Assembly (NCBI RefSeq): GCF_023556315.2 | Contig: NZ_CP116221.1 | Location: forward strand, 2,863,001 to 2,927,000 | Length of the DNA: 64,000 nucleotides | Direction: 5' to 3' | Source of the DNA: Psychroserpens ponticola | GTDB lineage: Bacteria > Bacteroidota > Bacteroidia > Flavobacteriales > Flavobacteriaceae | The notes under the pieces: model-generated | What the model was told of the DNA's origin: nothing | The model's input: only the letters and a program-made list of their open reading frames with translations | The model's database searches: none | Shown: positions 34,434-42,166 of the stretch, in pieces | Layout: every line of letters starts with the position of its first letter | Position numbering within the stretch: position 1 is the stretch's first letter | Program-made: the position numbers and the translations under genes

Positions 34434-35152
34434 ATAAACTCACGATATTGCATCACACGAAAATCGAAGGTATTAAAACCTGAATTTTTAGCTTTTAATT
34501 GCTTGTATAATGGCAAGCGACTTATTGAAATATTAGCAGCTCCAGAACCTGAAGTTAATGACACTGTTCTTATTATTCGTTTGTCATTCCGAAATGAGCG
34601 TGGTGATTGAGGAGTCTCATTATTAGATTCTTCACTTCGTTCTAAATGACAATCTAGAACAAACTGATGAATTCTTGGAACTTCATTAGAAACAGTTTCT
34701 AATTTGATATTGTAATCTTTAATATGTTTTCTGAAAAAATATTCTGGTCCGTTTTTACTATTTCCTCCCGTAAATAATATAGTATCAATATTAGAATACT
34801 CTTTTAGGTACTTAATAATATTACGAAGTTTTATATTTTTCATTCCTAAATCTGAAGCGTCAACTTTTTCACGCTCAGCACTTTCTACAATATCGCAAAC
34901 TCCTATATTATGTTTTACAAGGAAGTCTTTTCGTTCATCAATTGCTTCTTGAGAATTATCATATCGCAACTTTAAATTATGAATTTTATCAATAAATAAC
35001 CAAAGTGAATTATAATAGCTTCCGTAACAGAAATTAACGTCTTTTTCTAAAAGTTCACCTGTTGAAAAACGAGGAGGTGGCAATGTGCCGACGATTAATT
35101 TTGTAGTATCAGATTTTATAAATGGTTGGTATGGATGCTTGTGTAAAAACAA
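34430..35152 (-). CDS. Uracil-DNA glycosylase family-like protein with in-frame repeat insertion
   Basis: 240 residues of the UDG/MUG-like fold: the first strand and loop are LIVGTLPPPRFSTGE, the middle has TILFTGGNSKNGPEYFF and the late motif is TSGSGAANIS. Members remove uracil or related bases, but the catalytic residues differ between subfamilies and activity is not assured. Residues of about 167-191 (HLERSEESNNETPQSPRSFR) are the translation of a 72-nt interspersed repeat inserted without a frameshift. Start is a TTG (35152), 4 nt after the yaaA stop; no ATG is near. It is co-transcribed with yaaA and overlaps the DinB gene tail to tail. Confidence 0.78.
   Translation of the reverse strand: MFLHKHPYQPFIKSDTTKLIVGTLPPPRFSTGELLEKDVNFCYGSYYNSLWLFIDKIHNLKLRYDNSQEAIDERKDFLVKHNIGVCDIVESAEREKVDASDLGMKNIKLRNIIKYLKEYSNIDTILFTGGNSKNGPEYFFRKHIKDYNIKLETVSNEVPRIHQFVLDCHLERSEESNNETPQSPRSFRNDKRIIRTVSLTSGSGAANISISRLPLYKQLKAKNSGFNTFDFRVMQYREFI
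34581..34652. repeat. 72-bp palindromic repeat inside a coding sequence
   Basis: The ends are 8-bp inverted repeats TTGTCATT (34581-34588) and AATGACAA (34645-34652). The inside reads like the interspersed CATTCCG...GAACGAAGTGAAGAATC elements of this family. Its length is 24 codons exactly, so the host frame is kept. Confidence 0.75.
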
Positions 35153-35156
35153 ATGA

Positions 35157-35915
35157 CTACCTCGTAAATACTAATTCTTTCTCTGAAGACAAGGCTTCAG
35201 TAAACCTATATTTATCATAATCAAATCCTTTAATATCATCTATAGTTTTAGCATTAGTATCAATAATATATCGTGCCATTAAACCTCTAGCTAATTTTGA
35301 AAAAATGGCTATGGTTTTATAATTTCCGTTTTTTAATTCCTGAAACTTGATATGGATCACTGGCACTTTTAATGCCTTTATATCAATCGCTTTAAAATAT
35401 TCGTTACTAGCTAGATTTAAGAAAATCTCGTCATCCTCTAATTCATTATTTAAGGCTTCAGTAACTTGCTTTCTCCAAAACTCATATAAGTTTTTCTTTT
35501 TACCAACAGGAAATTTAGTTCCCATTTCTAATCGGTAAGGCTGCATTAAATCTAAAGGTTTCAACACGCCATATAATCCAGTCAACACACGTACTGTATC
35601 TTGAAGTTGATCTAATTTATCAGTTTTAATTGTATATGCATCTAATCCTCGATAGACATCGCCATTAAAAGCATAAACTGCTTGTCTAGCATTATCTTTA
35701 GTAAACGGCAAACTCCAGGCTTGATTACGTTCGTAATTTAACTGACCTAAATTATCAGAAATATGCATCAACTTAGATAAGCTCTTAGCAGATTTTTTTT
35801 TAAGCAACTTATTTAAACGTTCAGCTTGACCTAAAAACAAGGCTTCTGTTGTTTTCGTTGTTGGTAATTTACTTTCGAAGTCTAATGATTTTGCTGGAGA
35901 TAATACGAGTTTCAT
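35157..35915 (-). CDS. yaaA: Peroxide stress protein YaaA (UPF0246)
   Basis: 252 residues, full length for the family. It begins [13 protein letters not shown] and contains the conserved [15 protein letters not shown] and [22 protein letters not shown] segments. In E. coli YaaA is induced by hydrogen peroxide and lowers free iron, protecting DNA. Its promoter region has the -33/-7 pair at 35935-35965 with a perfect inverted repeat over the -33 element, so it is likely regulated. The glycosylase-like gene follows 4 nt later, which gives a stress and DNA-repair unit. Confidence 0.94.
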   Translation of the reverse strand: MKLVLSPAKSLDFESKLPTTKTTEALFLGQAERLNKLLKKKSAKSLSKLMHISDNLGQLNYERNQAWSLPFTKDNARQAVYAFNGDVYRGLDAYTIKTDKLDQLQDTVRVLTGLYGVLKPLDLMQPYRLEMGTKFPVGKKKNLYEFWRKQVTEALNNELEDDEIFLNLASNEYFKAIDIKALKVPVIHIKFQELKNGNYKTIAIFSKLARGLMARYIIDTNAKTIDDIKGFDYDKYRFTEALSSEKELVFTR

Positions 35916-35934
35916 CTATTAAAATATTTTACTT

Positions 35935-35965
35935 CAAATTTACAACACAATGGTTGACTTGTCAA
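35935..35965 (-). promoter_or_regulatory. yaaA: yaaA promoter (TTG, 20 nt, TAAATTTG)
   Basis: On the minus strand TTG (35965-35963), exactly 20 nt, then TAAATTTG (35942-35935). The ATG is 20 nt further. Spacing and both boxes fit the Bacteroidota consensus. Confidence 0.6.
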
Positions 35966-35966
35966 C
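35953..35966. promoter_or_regulatory. Inverted repeat GTTGAC-TT-GTCAAC over the yaaA -33 element
   Basis: A perfect 6-2-6 inverted repeat covering the -33 TTG of the yaaA promoter. Position suggests a repressor site that blocks polymerase. Which protein binds is unknown; a peroxide-responsive regulator is only a guess from the gene. Confidence 0.4.
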
Positions 35967-36022
35967 TCTAATGTTTCAAATATTTCTATTTAGTAATAAC
36001 TAAAATTTATAGTTACACAGCT

Positions 36023-36127
36023 GCGTTAAGGATGGAGCAATTGTTGGAGCTCTATAGACTTTTTGTCTAGAAGCGACTTGCGAGAGCCTGACCTTTTAAT
36101 GCCACAAAGCATTAAAAGGTAACGCCC
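36023..36127 (-). repeat. GCGTTA...TAACGCCC structured repeat, copy 1
   Basis: Bounded by GCGTTA (36023-36028) and TAACGC (36120-36125) in inverted orientation. It contains two hairpins: TAGACTTTTTGTCTA and CCTTTTAATGC/GCATTAAAAGG (11-bp perfect stem). On the minus strand it begins GGGCGTTACC about 5 nt after the rluD stop. A homologous copy lies at 60493-60572 with the same placement. I recall the family as a common interspersed element of Flavobacteriaceae. Confidence 0.75.
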
Positions 36128-36132
36128 AAAAC

Positions 36133-37194
36133 TTATTGCATATGCGTTGCATAATGCCTCCACTTCTCAATACACTGTTGCATATCGTCTGGAATTGGCG
36201 AATCAAATCGCATTTGCTCACCAGTTGTTGGATGTACAAATCCTAATGTTCTAGCATGCAAGGCTTGTCTAGGTAATATCTTAAAACAATTATCTACAAA
36301 CTGTTTGTATTTAGAAAACGTAGTCCCTTTTAAAATACGTTCGCCTCCATAACGTGCATCATTAAAAAGCGTGTGACCAATATGTTTCATGTGCACACGA
36401 ATTTGATGTGTACGACCCGTTTCAAGTTTACAAGTGACCAATGTGACGTAACCCAAGCGCTCAATGACTTTATAATGTGTTACAGCTGGCTTACCTTTAT
36501 CTTCATCATCACCTTCAAATACGGTATTTTGTAATCGATTTTTGGGATGACGACCAATATGACCTTCAATAGTCCCTTCATCTTCATCAATATTTCCCCA
36601 AACTATGGCTACGTATTCACGCTCACTTGTTTTATTAAAAAACTGTTTAGACAAATGTGTCATGGCTTGTTCGGTCTTTGCAACGACTAGCAATCCACTT
36701 GTATCTTTATCGATTCGGTGTACTAATCCAGGACGCTCGCTACTATTATTTGGCAAGTTTTCAAAATGAAAAATAAGAGCGTTTATTAATGTTCCTGAAT
36801 AATTACCATGACCAGGATGAACAACCATACCAGCCGCTTTATTAACGACTAATAGTTGATCGTCTTCATAGACAACATCTAATGGAAGATCTTCTGGAGT
36901 TAGTAAATATTCATAAGGTGGATGCTCTAATAGCACTCGAATTTTATCTAAAGGTTTGACCTTATAATTAGATTTCACTGGAGTTCCATTGACATAAATA
37001 CTACCATCTTTAGCAGCAGCCTGAATTTTATTACGCGTCGCATTTTCAATACGATTCATCAAATATTTATCGATACGCAAAGGAGTTTGTCCTTTATCGG
37101 CAACAAAGGAATGGTGTTCGTATAACTCATCGTCATTGTCACCTGCTGGTTGTGTCGTCGTTGTCATTTTAGTTTGAAGATCATCGGTTTCCAT
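36133..37194 (-). CDS. rluD: RluA/RluD family 23S rRNA pseudouridine synthase
   Basis: 353 residues. An S4 RNA-binding domain (about 35-90, TPLRIDKYLMNRIENATRNKIQ) precedes the catalytic domain, with the active-site aspartate D162 in GLVHRIDKDTSGLLVVAK and the conserved RQALHARTLGFVHP near the C-terminus. RluD in E. coli modifies helix 69 of 23S rRNA; RluA-family paralogues are hard to separate, so the symbol is the most likely choice. The first 30 residues are acidic and unlike the family. Its ATG overlaps the 3' end of the PASTA gene by 14 nt, so the two are co-transcribed. Confidence 0.9.
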   Translation of the reverse strand: METDDLQTKMTTTTQPAGDNDDELYEHHSFVADKGQTPLRIDKYLMNRIENATRNKIQAAAKDGSIYVNGTPVKSNYKVKPLDKIRVLLEHPPYEYLLTPEDLPLDVVYEDDQLLVVNKAAGMVVHPGHGNYSGTLINALIFHFENLPNNSSERPGLVHRIDKDTSGLLVVAKTEQAMTHLSKQFFNKTSEREYVAIVWGNIDEDEGTIEGHIGRHPKNRLQNTVFEGDDEDKGKPAVTHYKVIERLGYVTLVTCKLETGRTHQIRVHMKHIGHTLFNDARYGGERILKGTTFSKYKQFVDNCFKILPRQALHARTLGFVHPTTGEQMRFDSPIPDDMQQCIEKWRHYATHMQ

Positions 37195-37732
37195 TACCTA
37201 AAACAACATCTATTTTAGATGTTAATGGTAATATATCACCAGCTTTTATAGTTTCACCTTTATGTTTAATTGAAAGCACTTCATCTTTTCCAATATCATC
37301 TGCATAAGTGACTTTACCAACTTCAAAACCTAATGCCTCTAAAGTTGGTTTAGCTTGACGAAATGTACGTCTAACAATATTAGGCACAGCAACTTTCCTG
37401 TAGCCTGATGGATTAAGAATTAAATAAATTTTCCTATGTTCTTTAACCTGACTTCCTGCTTCTGGATACTGTTCAATAACTGAATATTTTGGGTATTTTG
37501 GATTAAAATTGGCTGAATCTTGAATTTCCATAGCCAAATCATTATCGTTGAGTTCTATTTTAACGGTTTCAATCGTTTTTCCTTTTAAATCTGGAACCTG
37601 AACAAATTCACCATGATTAGTTGTACTTCTTAACCACCACATCATTATAAAAACGAGTACAATTAATGCAACAATAGCCAATGCTAATTGCTTAAAAAAT
37701 GTTTTGCTAGTTATAAATCGAATAAAACTCAT
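37181..37732 (-). CDS. Membrane-anchored PASTA-domain protein
   Basis: 183 residues: a short cytoplasmic start, a transmembrane helix (FKQLALAIVALIVLVFIMMWWL, about 13-34) and two to three PASTA domains in the periplasm (VQVPDLKGKTIETVKIELND, VPNIVRRTFRQAKPTLEALGFEVG). PASTA domains bind peptidoglycan or muropeptides. There is no kinase or penicillin-binding domain, so it is a sensor or structural protein. It is divergent from ddl, which makes the D-Ala-D-Ala part of the wall precursor, and leads into rluD. Confidence 0.9.
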   Translation of the reverse strand: MSFIRFITSKTFFKQLALAIVALIVLVFIMMWWLRSTTNHGEFVQVPDLKGKTIETVKIELNDNDLAMEIQDSANFNPKYPKYSVIEQYPEAGSQVKEHRKIYLILNPSGYRKVAVPNIVRRTFRQAKPTLEALGFEVGKVTYADDIGKDEVLSIKHKGETIKAGDILPLTSKIDVVLGNGNR

Positions 37733-37751
37733 ACGTTAATTTACCTGTTGA

Positions 37752-37759
37752 CAAATATA
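37752..37759 (-). promoter_or_regulatory. -7 box (TATATTTG) of the PASTA-rluD unit
   Basis: Exact TAnnTTTG match on the minus strand, 19 nt before the ATG at 37732. No clear -33 TTG at the standard distance. Confidence 0.4.
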
Positions 37760-37853
37760 TAAAAACGAAAGCGTTTACTTAATGGTTTATTTGGTATTTT
37801 AGCTTAACTGAAAATTGTTAAGTTTTATTGTTAGTTAAAACGAATTAAGCACA

Positions 37854-38828
37854 ATGAAAAAAAATGTTGCCATAATCATGGGAGGTTATTCGAGTGAGTA
37901 TGAAATCTCTCTTAAAAGTGGACAGGTAGTTTACGAATCTCTTGACAAAAATAAATACAATGCACATCGCATTCATATTTTTAAAAACAAATGGATTTTT
38001 GTGAATGAGTTGGACGAAGAGTTTTTAGTAGACAAGAATGACTTTTCTGTTCTTGTTAATGAAATAAAAATCAATTTTGATTGCGTTTTCAATGCCATTC
38101 ATGGCTCTCCAGGTGAAGATGGATTTATGCAAGGGTATTTTGAATTGTTAAATATTCCGCATACTAGTTGTGGCATGTATCAAGCCGCTTTAACTTTTAA
38201 CAAACGTGATTGTTTAAGTACCTTAAAGCCTTACGGAATAAAAACCGCAGCGTCCTATTTTGTGAATTTAGGAGATGTTGTTGACGAAAATGCTATTGTG
38301 AATAAAGTTGGCTTGCCTTGTTTTGTAAAAGCGAATAGAGCTGGAAGTAGTTTCGGAATCACAAAAGTTTACAAGACGGAAGAACTTCAAAATGCATTAG
38401 ATGTTGCGTTTAAAGAAGATGATGAAGTCATTATCGAATCTTTTTTAGATGGTGTGGAAGTTTCAGTTGGTGTCATCACCTATAAAGGCGAAATAAAAGT
38501 GTTGCCTATTACTGAAATTGTTTCTGAAAATGATTTCTTCGATTATAAAGCAAAATACTTAGGACAATCACAAGAAATAACACCTGCTCGTATCACTGAA
38601 GTTCAAGCTGAACAAGTAGGCTCTTTAGCAAGAAAGGTTTATGAAGTCTTAAAATTAAAAGGGTTTAGCAGAAGTGAATACATTTTTAAAAATGGAGAAC
38701 CTCATCTGCTTGAAGTTAATACAGTTCCTGGATTAACAGCGGCAAGTATTTTACCACAACAAGCTGCAGAAGCAGGCATAAGCATGAGTGATTTATTTGA
38801 AAATGCAATTGAAGAAGCCCTCAAATAA
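37854..38828 (+). CDS. ddl: D-alanine--D-alanine ligase
   Basis: 324 residues, ATP-grasp ligase that makes the D-Ala-D-Ala terminus of peptidoglycan precursors. The start MKKNVAIIMGGYSSEYEISLKSG carries the conserved GGxSSE loop; NAIHGSPGEDGFMQGYFEL, the ATP-grasp core (FVKANRAGSSFGITKVY) and the metal and glycine loop (LLEVNTVPGLTAASILPQQ) follow. A CTTAAC-N8-GTTAAG inverted repeat lies about 30-50 nt before the start. It is divergent from the peptidoglycan-binding PASTA gene. Confidence 0.96.
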   Translation: MKKNVAIIMGGYSSEYEISLKSGQVVYESLDKNKYNAHRIHIFKNKWIFVNELDEEFLVDKNDFSVLVNEIKINFDCVFNAIHGSPGEDGFMQGYFELLNIPHTSCGMYQAALTFNKRDCLSTLKPYGIKTAASYFVNLGDVVDENAIVNKVGLPCFVKANRAGSSFGITKVYKTEELQNALDVAFKEDDEVIIESFLDGVEVSVGVITYKGEIKVLPITEIVSENDFFDYKAKYLGQSQEITPARITEVQAEQVGSLARKVYEVLKLKGFSRSEYIFKNGEPHLLEVNTVPGLTAASILPQQAAEAGISMSDLFENAIEEALK

Positions 38829-38865
38829 TTATTTAAATCAGTAAATAGTTAAAAACACGTATCAT

Positions 38866-38930
38866 TATGTAGGATTGAGTGCAGTCGAAACCTACATAAA
38901 TAGACAAATAGTTCTCGACTACGCTCGAAC
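38866..38930. repeat. TGAGnGnAGTCGA repeat pair between ddl and coaD
   Basis: TATGTAGG (38866-38873) pairs with CCTACATA (38891-38898) around ATTGAGTGCAGTCGAAA. A second hairpin GTTCTCGACTACGCTCGAAC lies at 38911-38930. The two cores are inverted versions of the TTGAGCGnAGTCGAA element seen again at 62901. No reading frame or promoter is inside. Confidence 0.65.
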
Positions 38931-39017
38931 GAATAATAGTGTATACTTTAATAGCACTTATTTTCAAGCAATTGAAATTAATATGGATAGATATTTATCT
39001 GCTGAACTCTAAATAAT

Positions 39018-39025
39018 TATATTTG
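39018..39025 (+). promoter_or_regulatory. coaD: -7 box (TATATTTG) of coaD
   Basis: Exact TAnnTTTG match 41 nt before the ATG at 39066. Downstream of the repeat pair, so coaD is probably independent of ddl. Confidence 0.42.
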
Positions 39026-39065
39026 AATCTAGATTAGATAGTAGTTCTACTCTAAAAACAACACT

Positions 39066-39521
39066 ATGAAACGAGCAATATTCCCAGGTTCTTTTGATCC
39101 TATAACTCTAGGTCACTACGATATTATAAAAAGAGGTATTAAACTTTTTGATGAAGTTATAGTTGCCATAGGCATCAATTCTGAAAAAAAATATATGTTT
39201 TCTCTTGAAGACAGAAAACGTTTTATAGAAGATGCATTTAAAGACCATAGAAAAGTTAAAGTAGTTACTTATGAAGGTTTAACCATCGATTTTTGCAAAG
39301 ACATTGATGCGCAGTTTATTTTGAGAGGATTAAGAAATCCTGCCGACTTTGAATTCGAAAAAGCCATAGCACACACCAATAGAAAACTCTCAAAGATAGA
39401 AACTGTATTTTTATTAACTGCTGCAAAAACATCCTATATTTCATCATCTATTGTGAGAGATGTTATTAGAAATAATGGCGATTACACGGTCTTAGTTCCT
39501 GAGAGTGTAAAAATTAAATAA
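39066..39521 (+). CDS. coaD: Pantetheine-phosphate adenylyltransferase
   Basis: 151 residues. It makes dephospho-CoA from 4'-phosphopantetheine and ATP, the penultimate step of CoA synthesis. The nucleotidyltransferase motifs are PGSFDPITLGHYDIIKRG (TxGH form of HIGH, residues 6-23), LRGLRNPADFEFEKAIAHTNRKL and the ISSSIVRDV loop. Length and motifs are typical. The 3' end overlaps the response-regulator gene tail to tail by 8 nt. Confidence 0.97.
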   Translation: MKRAIFPGSFDPITLGHYDIIKRGIKLFDEVIVAIGINSEKKYMFSLEDRKRFIEDAFKDHRKVKVVTYEGLTIDFCKDIDAQFILRGLRNPADFEFEKAIAHTNRKLSKIETVFLLTAAKTSYISSSIVRDVIRNNGDYTVLVPESVKIK

Positions 39522-40164
39522 GGTTGTTTCTCTTGGCTTTCTGAACGGCCTCAAGTTTATTATGCACCTGTAGTTTTCGATAAATATTTTCGATATGTTT
39601 TCTGACCGTTCCTGTTGAAAGAATTAGGTTTTCAGCAATTTGCACATAATTCAATCCTTTACTCAGATGCTCTAAAACTTCGGTTTCACGTTTGGTTAAT
39701 TTTATATCTTCTTTGTCTTTTTCATTTTCAATACTCATTGGGTTTCGGAGTAGTTTCAATGTTTTTAAAGCAATTGAAGGATTCATAGCTGCTCCTCCAT
39801 TTAACGTTTCTACAATGCCATCATGAAGATCTTTTGCATTAATTTCCTTAAGCAAATAACCATCTGCACCAGCTTTTATGGCATTAAATATATTTTCATC
39901 ATTATCAAATACAGTAAGCATTATGATTTTAATATGAGGATACTTCTGTTTGATAATTCCTGTAGCTTCAATACCATTAAGCACTGGCATTTCAATATCC
40001 ATTAAAATCAAATCTATATTGTGATTATCTTCAATTTGAGTTAGCAAATCTGAGCCATTCATAGCTGTGATTTTAATAGTAAACTCATCAAAAAAAGAAA
40101 GTTTTTCTTTTACCGTTTTTATTAGAAATGTATTGTCGTCTACGATGCCAATTTTAATACTCAT
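39514..40164 (-). CDS. NarL/FixJ-type response regulator
   Basis: 216 residues. The receiver domain (about 3-120) has the acidic pair near D9-D10, the phospho-acceptor D56 in LILMDIEMP and the switch T/K residues (LTVFDND, LLKEINAKD). The LuxR-type DNA-binding domain (about 150-216, KLTKRETEVLEHLSKGLNYVQIAENL) ends in a GTVRKHIENIYRKL recognition helix. It is downstream of two histidine kinases of the matching HisKA_3 type, 81 nt after the nearer. An 18-bp palindrome lies 50-67 nt before its start, suggesting autoregulation. Confidence 0.95.
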   Translation of the reverse strand: MSIKIGIVDDNTFLIKTVKEKLSFFDEFTIKITAMNGSDLLTQIEDNHNIDLILMDIEMPVLNGIEATGIIKQKYPHIKIIMLTVFDNDENIFNAIKAGADGYLLKEINAKDLHDGIVETLNGGAAMNPSIALKTLKLLRNPMSIENEKDKEDIKLTKRETEVLEHLSKGLNYVQIAENLILSTGTVRKHIENIYRKLQVHNKLEAVQKAKRNNLI

Positions 40165-40213
40165 ATGCTTAGATTTTCAGAATAAAAAGTTACAAAATTC
40201 TCTGTGGATTGCT

Positions 40214-40231
40214 ATACGTCATTTGTCGTAT
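40214..40231. promoter_or_regulatory. 18-bp palindrome upstream of the response regulator
   Basis: ATACGTCATTTGTCGTAT. The half-sites ATACGnCA and TGnCGTAT are exact inverted copies. It lies 50 nt before the regulator ATG. The related site at 46788-46805 matches at 15 of 18 positions. NarL-type regulators bind inverted repeats of this size, so this is the best candidate operator of the regulator encoded here. Confidence 0.55.
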
Positions 40232-40245
40232 TTCAAGAATACTAA

Positions 40246-42117
40246 TTAAACTGTAATTGTAATCGTTGTTCCTTGATTTAGTTTAGACAAGATGATAAGC
40301 TCTGCTTTAATTTCTTGAGTTCGTTTTTTCATATTATTAATCCCATTACCCAATTGTGTGTGTTCTAAAACAAACCCTTTTCCATCATCTGTAACATCTA
40401 CTTTTATTTGTTGGTCATTACAATTAAAATCTATTGTAATATGTTTTGCTTTAGAATATTTAATTGAATTATTAATGGCTTCTTGAATAATTCGATACAA
40501 ATTCATTCCTTGTAAAGAGCTTAATTTAAAGCGATCAATGTCTGAAATATTTGAATTAAATTCAAACTTAATGTTCTCAGTAGCCAAATCGGCTTTATCT
40601 ATAAAATTAGAAATTCGTGATTGTAAATCTTCTAAAGTAATTGCATTTTTATTCATTGCCCAAATGGTATCGCGCAATTCATAAATAGTTGTTGTTGTAA
40701 ACTCACTAATATTTTTAAGTTTATTTGAAAGTTTCTCAGGGATTTTAAATCCGTATTTGAGATTATCTAAAGAAGAGATAATAAACGTGAGCTGTGCACC
40801 AATATTATCATGTAAATCTCTAGAAATTCTTAACCTCTGTTCTTGCAACCTATTTTGAGTTTCAATTTTAACCAAGGCATCTTTGAGTTCATTTTCTTTT
40901 TGAAGTTGCCTGTTTTTCAATCGTTGTTGGCTATAAAACAAATATCCAAGCAATGTTAATACAGCTGCCAAAACACCAAGTCCTAATAGTTGCGTATTTT
41001 TTTCGTTTAGGCTTAAATTTTGTTCCGCTAAATCAGCACGTTGTGATAAAATTTCTTTCTCTTTCTTTTCCGTTTGATATTCAATTTCTAGCTCCGCAAT
41101 TTTCTCATTGGTTGCAATATTCAGCAAGCTGTCTCTAAAAACAACCATCTCTTTATAATAATTAAGAGCTGTTTTTGTATCGTTTTTAGCTTCGTAATAT
41201 CTTGAGTAATTATCTAATGCGACTTCAATATCTACAGCGATCTTAGAATTTTCAGCAAAATACATTGCGCTATCTATGTATGTTTTTGTTTCTTTAAGTC
41301 TTCCGTTTTCAATAAGCACATTAGCCAAATTATTATAGCTTGCAGAAATGCCAGCCATGTCTCCTATTGACTTCTCTATAGCCAAAGACTTTCTAAAATA
41401 TACAAGTGCAGAATCAATTTCGTTCATATAATAAAATACAGCACCTACATTATTGACAGATTCGGCAATGCCTTTTTTATCATCAAGTGTTTCTTCAATC
41501 TTTAATGAGTATTTAAAATAATCAAGCGCCTGTTCTAAATCACCATCATTAGCATAAATAATTGCGATATTATTATACACTTCAGATATACCTTTTTTAT
41601 TTTCAATGGTTTCAAAAATAGCCTTAGCCTTAAGATGATACTCGATGGCTTTAGTATTAATCCCATTATAGCTATACACTAATCCAATGCTATTAAATGT
41701 CGTTGCTATTTCACTCTTCATTTGCTTGGCTTGATAAATATCTAAGGCTTTTAAATAGTACCTTAAAGCTTCATCATATTTAGCCATGTTTCTGTTTACA
41801 ACACCTATATTATTGTAAGCAGACGCTTTCAATATAGAATCATTTGTAAGTAAAGCTTCAGATGATAATTGCTTGGCTTTCTCAAAATCGCCTAAGTCTC
41901 TGTAAACAATTCCTAAATTATTTTTTGATTGCGCTATCTGAAATTCCTTTTTATTTTTTTCAGAAATTTGAAGTGCTTTTTCTAAAATTAATACTGCTTT
42001 TTGAGGGTCATTTTTATATAATGACATCGCAGAATCATTTAGCTGTATAGGATCTTGTTGTGCAAATACCGTTGATTGACAAAAAACAAACAGAAATAGA
42101 AAAACGAGATTTTTCAT
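40246..42117 (-). CDS. TPR-containing sensor histidine kinase (HisKA_3), copy 1
   Basis: 623 residues. A signal peptide (LVFLFLFVFCQSTVFAQ) leads to a periplasmic region of about seven tetratricopeptide repeats (40-335, for example YNNIGVVNRNMAKYDEALRYYLKALDIY). A coiled coil (335-375) enters one transmembrane helix (377-396). The cytoplasmic kinase follows: the phospho-accepting H436 in LRISRDLHDNIGAQL (DHp of HisKA_3 type) and the GHKL ATPase domain (VDVTDDGKGF, GNGINNMKKR). It belongs with the regulator downstream. A second kinase with nearly the same kinase half lies 49 nt upstream on the same strand, so this pair arose by tandem duplication. Confidence 0.93.
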   Translation of the reverse strand: MKNLVFLFLFVFCQSTVFAQQDPIQLNDSAMSLYKNDPQKAVLILEKALQISEKNKKEFQIAQSKNNLGIVYRDLGDFEKAKQLSSEALLTNDSILKASAYNNIGVVNRNMAKYDEALRYYLKALDIYQAKQMKSEIATTFNSIGLVYSYNGINTKAIEYHLKAKAIFETIENKKGISEVYNNIAIIYANDGDLEQALDYFKYSLKIEETLDDKKGIAESVNNVGAVFYYMNEIDSALVYFRKSLAIEKSIGDMAGISASYNNLANVLIENGRLKETKTYIDSAMYFAENSKIAVDIEVALDNYSRYYEAKNDTKTALNYYKEMVVFRDSLLNIATNEKIAELEIEYQTEKKEKEILSQRADLAEQNLSLNEKNTQLLGLGVLAAVLTLLGYLFYSQQRLKNRQLQKENELKDALVKIETQNRLQEQRLRISRDLHDNIGAQLTFIISSLDNLKYGFKIPEKLSNKLKNISEFTTTTIYELRDTIWAMNKNAITLEDLQSRISNFIDKADLATENIKFEFNSNISDIDRFKLSSLQGMNLYRIIQEAINNSIKYSKAKHITIDFNCNDQQIKVDVTDDGKGFVLEHTQLGNGINNMKKRTQEIKAELIILSKLNQGTTITITV

Positions 42118-42166
42118 GGATTAGTTGATTAACAGAAAAAAAGATACAAATTTTCAATTTATACAC

